In this document: positions 6,047-7,014 of the stretch, one piece after another | How the letters are laid out: each line of letters begins with the position of its first letter | Numbering within the stretch: the stretch's first letter is position 1 | Assembly: GCA_022571175.1 (NCBI GenBank) | Contig: JACZYI010000102.1 | Location: 1-7,014, forward strand | Direction: 5' to 3' | Length of the DNA: 7,014 nt | Origin: Pseudomonadota bacterium | GTDB lineage: Bacteria > Pseudomonadota > Alphaproteobacteria > Sphingomonadales > SMXR01 | The notes under the pieces: model-generated | What the model was told of the DNA's origin: nothing | Seen by the model: only the letters and a program-made list of their open reading frames with translations | Database searches by the model: none | Position numbers and translations under genes: made by a program

Positions 6047-7014
6047 CCTTCAATCATGGTCCTGGGCCTACCACAGGCGACATTGGAGATCCCAATGATC
6101 TTTATGAGTCGGGAGCCAAAAACCATGAACTGCTTGCACCTGCGTACATTACATTGATGGTCTTGGATTCGGCAGGTGCCAATGTTTATATGAATATTAT
6201 CACAAATCAGGGACAGGGTACTTCTCCCTGGGAGGAGCCAGCCGAGGATAGATTTGTATATCTAAGTTCAAGTCAACCGGAGGATTATAAAGCGGCAATG
6301 ACCCATCAACAACCTCGTATGTCGTGGGATGAGGCCAGAGCGGCAGGCGGTGAAGGTGGCAACAAATTTGAGCGTAATCCTGAAATGATTGTCTCTGTTG
6401 GACCACTAAGCATCGCTGCTGGTGCATCGGAAACAGTAGTCTTTGCTGAAGTACTCGGCGAGATGGATCGTGCCAAGATCATTGCAGGTGGTTTAGAGAA
6501 TGTCCTGGCCCTGGCAACTGAATCACGTGATTCACTGTTTGCTAATGTAGCTGCTGCTCGTGAGTTATATGCTAACGGCTATGACGCAGTCGATCCACCT
6601 CCAACGCCAACCAATAAAGAGAATACTCTAATTCTTACTCCGATAGTCGGAGGTATGGATATTGCATGGCCGCCAATTCCGGATACATATATCGATCCTG
6701 ATTTAGGATCGAACGATTTGGCAGGCTACAGAATTTATCGATCAACCTATTTTACTACCGGCCCTTGGGAGTTAGTCGATGACATTACACTTGGTGAATT
6801 GACCGTTGAGGGAGACTATGCGGTTTACGAGGATATTGGGCAACCATTCGGTGTGGGATTATACTACGGAGTGACCAGTTACGATAACGATGGTAATGAA
6901 AGTGGCTTGGTCAATGCTAACCGTTATCCGGTATACCCGATACGATCGCCAAATACCGACTTCCCCAAGGAACGTGTTCATGTTGTCCCGAATCCATTCC
7001 GCCAACATAGTGGT
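6019..7014 (+). CDS. Secreted FN3-like protein with a T9SS/FCB-type PNPF segment, partial at both ends
   Basis: The frame runs without a stop from 5806 to the window end. Its believable protein content starts at about 6019 (FTWEDESEVTFN), giving ~332 residues. There is no start codon or ribosome site at that point, and the first in-frame ATG (6157) falls inside a strand-like segment, so the true N-terminus is missing. Residues ~1-190 are an unassigned extracellular-type region with PTTGDIGDPNDLYESGAKNH, a W-E-E-P-A-E-D-R-F-V-Y-L segment and a helical ENVLALATESRDSLFANVAA stretch. A Pro-rich linker (DPPPTPTN) begins near 6592. An FN3-like domain follows (~6625-6920), with M-D-I-A-W-P-P, L-A-G-Y-R-I-Y-R-S and Y-Y-G-V-T-S-Y-D-N-D-G-N-E-S-G. 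The segment VHVVPNPFRQHSG at the edge is the linker motif that precedes C-terminal sorting or FlgD-like domains in Marinimicrobia and other FCB-group bacteria. No cysteines are seen. The function is unknown; a surface or exported protein is likely. It has no homology to the permeases. Confidence 0.75.

Noticed and set aside
6020..6200. Possibility that a simple frameshift ended the third permease
   Set aside because: The downstream sequence was read in the other frames. None resumes the expected VIIYSQNK-like continuation, and the open frame encodes an unrelated extracellular protein.
1..7014. tRNA, rRNA, CRISPR array, insertion sequence or attachment site
   Set aside because: No cloverleaf-like segment, regularly spaced repeat array, transposase or flanking terminal repeats were seen. 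Neither junction has IS-like ends or a target duplication that I could find.

Overview
The window looks like marine or other environmental bacterial metagenome DNA. It reads as a mosaic of three blocks that do not obviously belong to one genome. Block A (1 to about 1070) is GC-rich (40 of 60 bases are G/C at 61-120). It holds the 3' end of an NHL-repeat protein, a 198-bp intergenic stretch with a possible promoter, and the 5' part of a membrane-anchored sensor gene. From memory its style resembles marine Chloroflexota, but this is a weak impression. Block B (about 1070 to 6019) has mixed, roughly 50% GC. It carries an array of at least three paralogous MacB/FtsX-type ABC transporter permeases, gammaproteobacterial in flavour. 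Block C (about 6019 to 7014) is AT-richer (25 of 60 bases G/C at 6181-6240). It encodes the C-terminal part of a secreted FN3-like protein ending in the VVPNPF signature common in FCB-group bacteria such as Marinimicrobia and relatives.

Only the middle permease (2059-4515, 818 aa) is complete. It has two FtsX/MacB_PCD halves, about eight membrane segments and the family-typical C-terminus NPINALRYE. The upstream permease survives only as its C-terminal half. That half is joined in frame to a Cache-like sensor module at a shared GRLFDE-type motif, giving a 458-aa open reading frame. The downstream permease starts normally from a GTG. It aligns with the complete paralogue with matching residue numbering at every conserved motif checked, up to residue 446, then loses homology within one codon and stops eight codons later. 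A different reading frame, already open across the breakpoint, carries the unrelated secreted protein to the window end.

The permeases would sit in the inner membrane and work with a separate ABC ATPase that is not in the window. They could belong to a tripartite efflux or lipoprotein/peptide export system; the substrate cannot be read from the sequence. Each intergenic gap (about 165-200 bp) holds promoter-like elements, so the paralogues may be transcribed separately.

The main thing to settle is whether the two internal junctions are real recombination products or assembly chimeras. Two mid-gene breaks, each coinciding with a change of apparent lineage and composition, favour chimerism. 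The first junction is still notable: the fusion restores the four-membrane-segment layout of a normal MacB-type permease, with a sensor domain placed in the periplasm.
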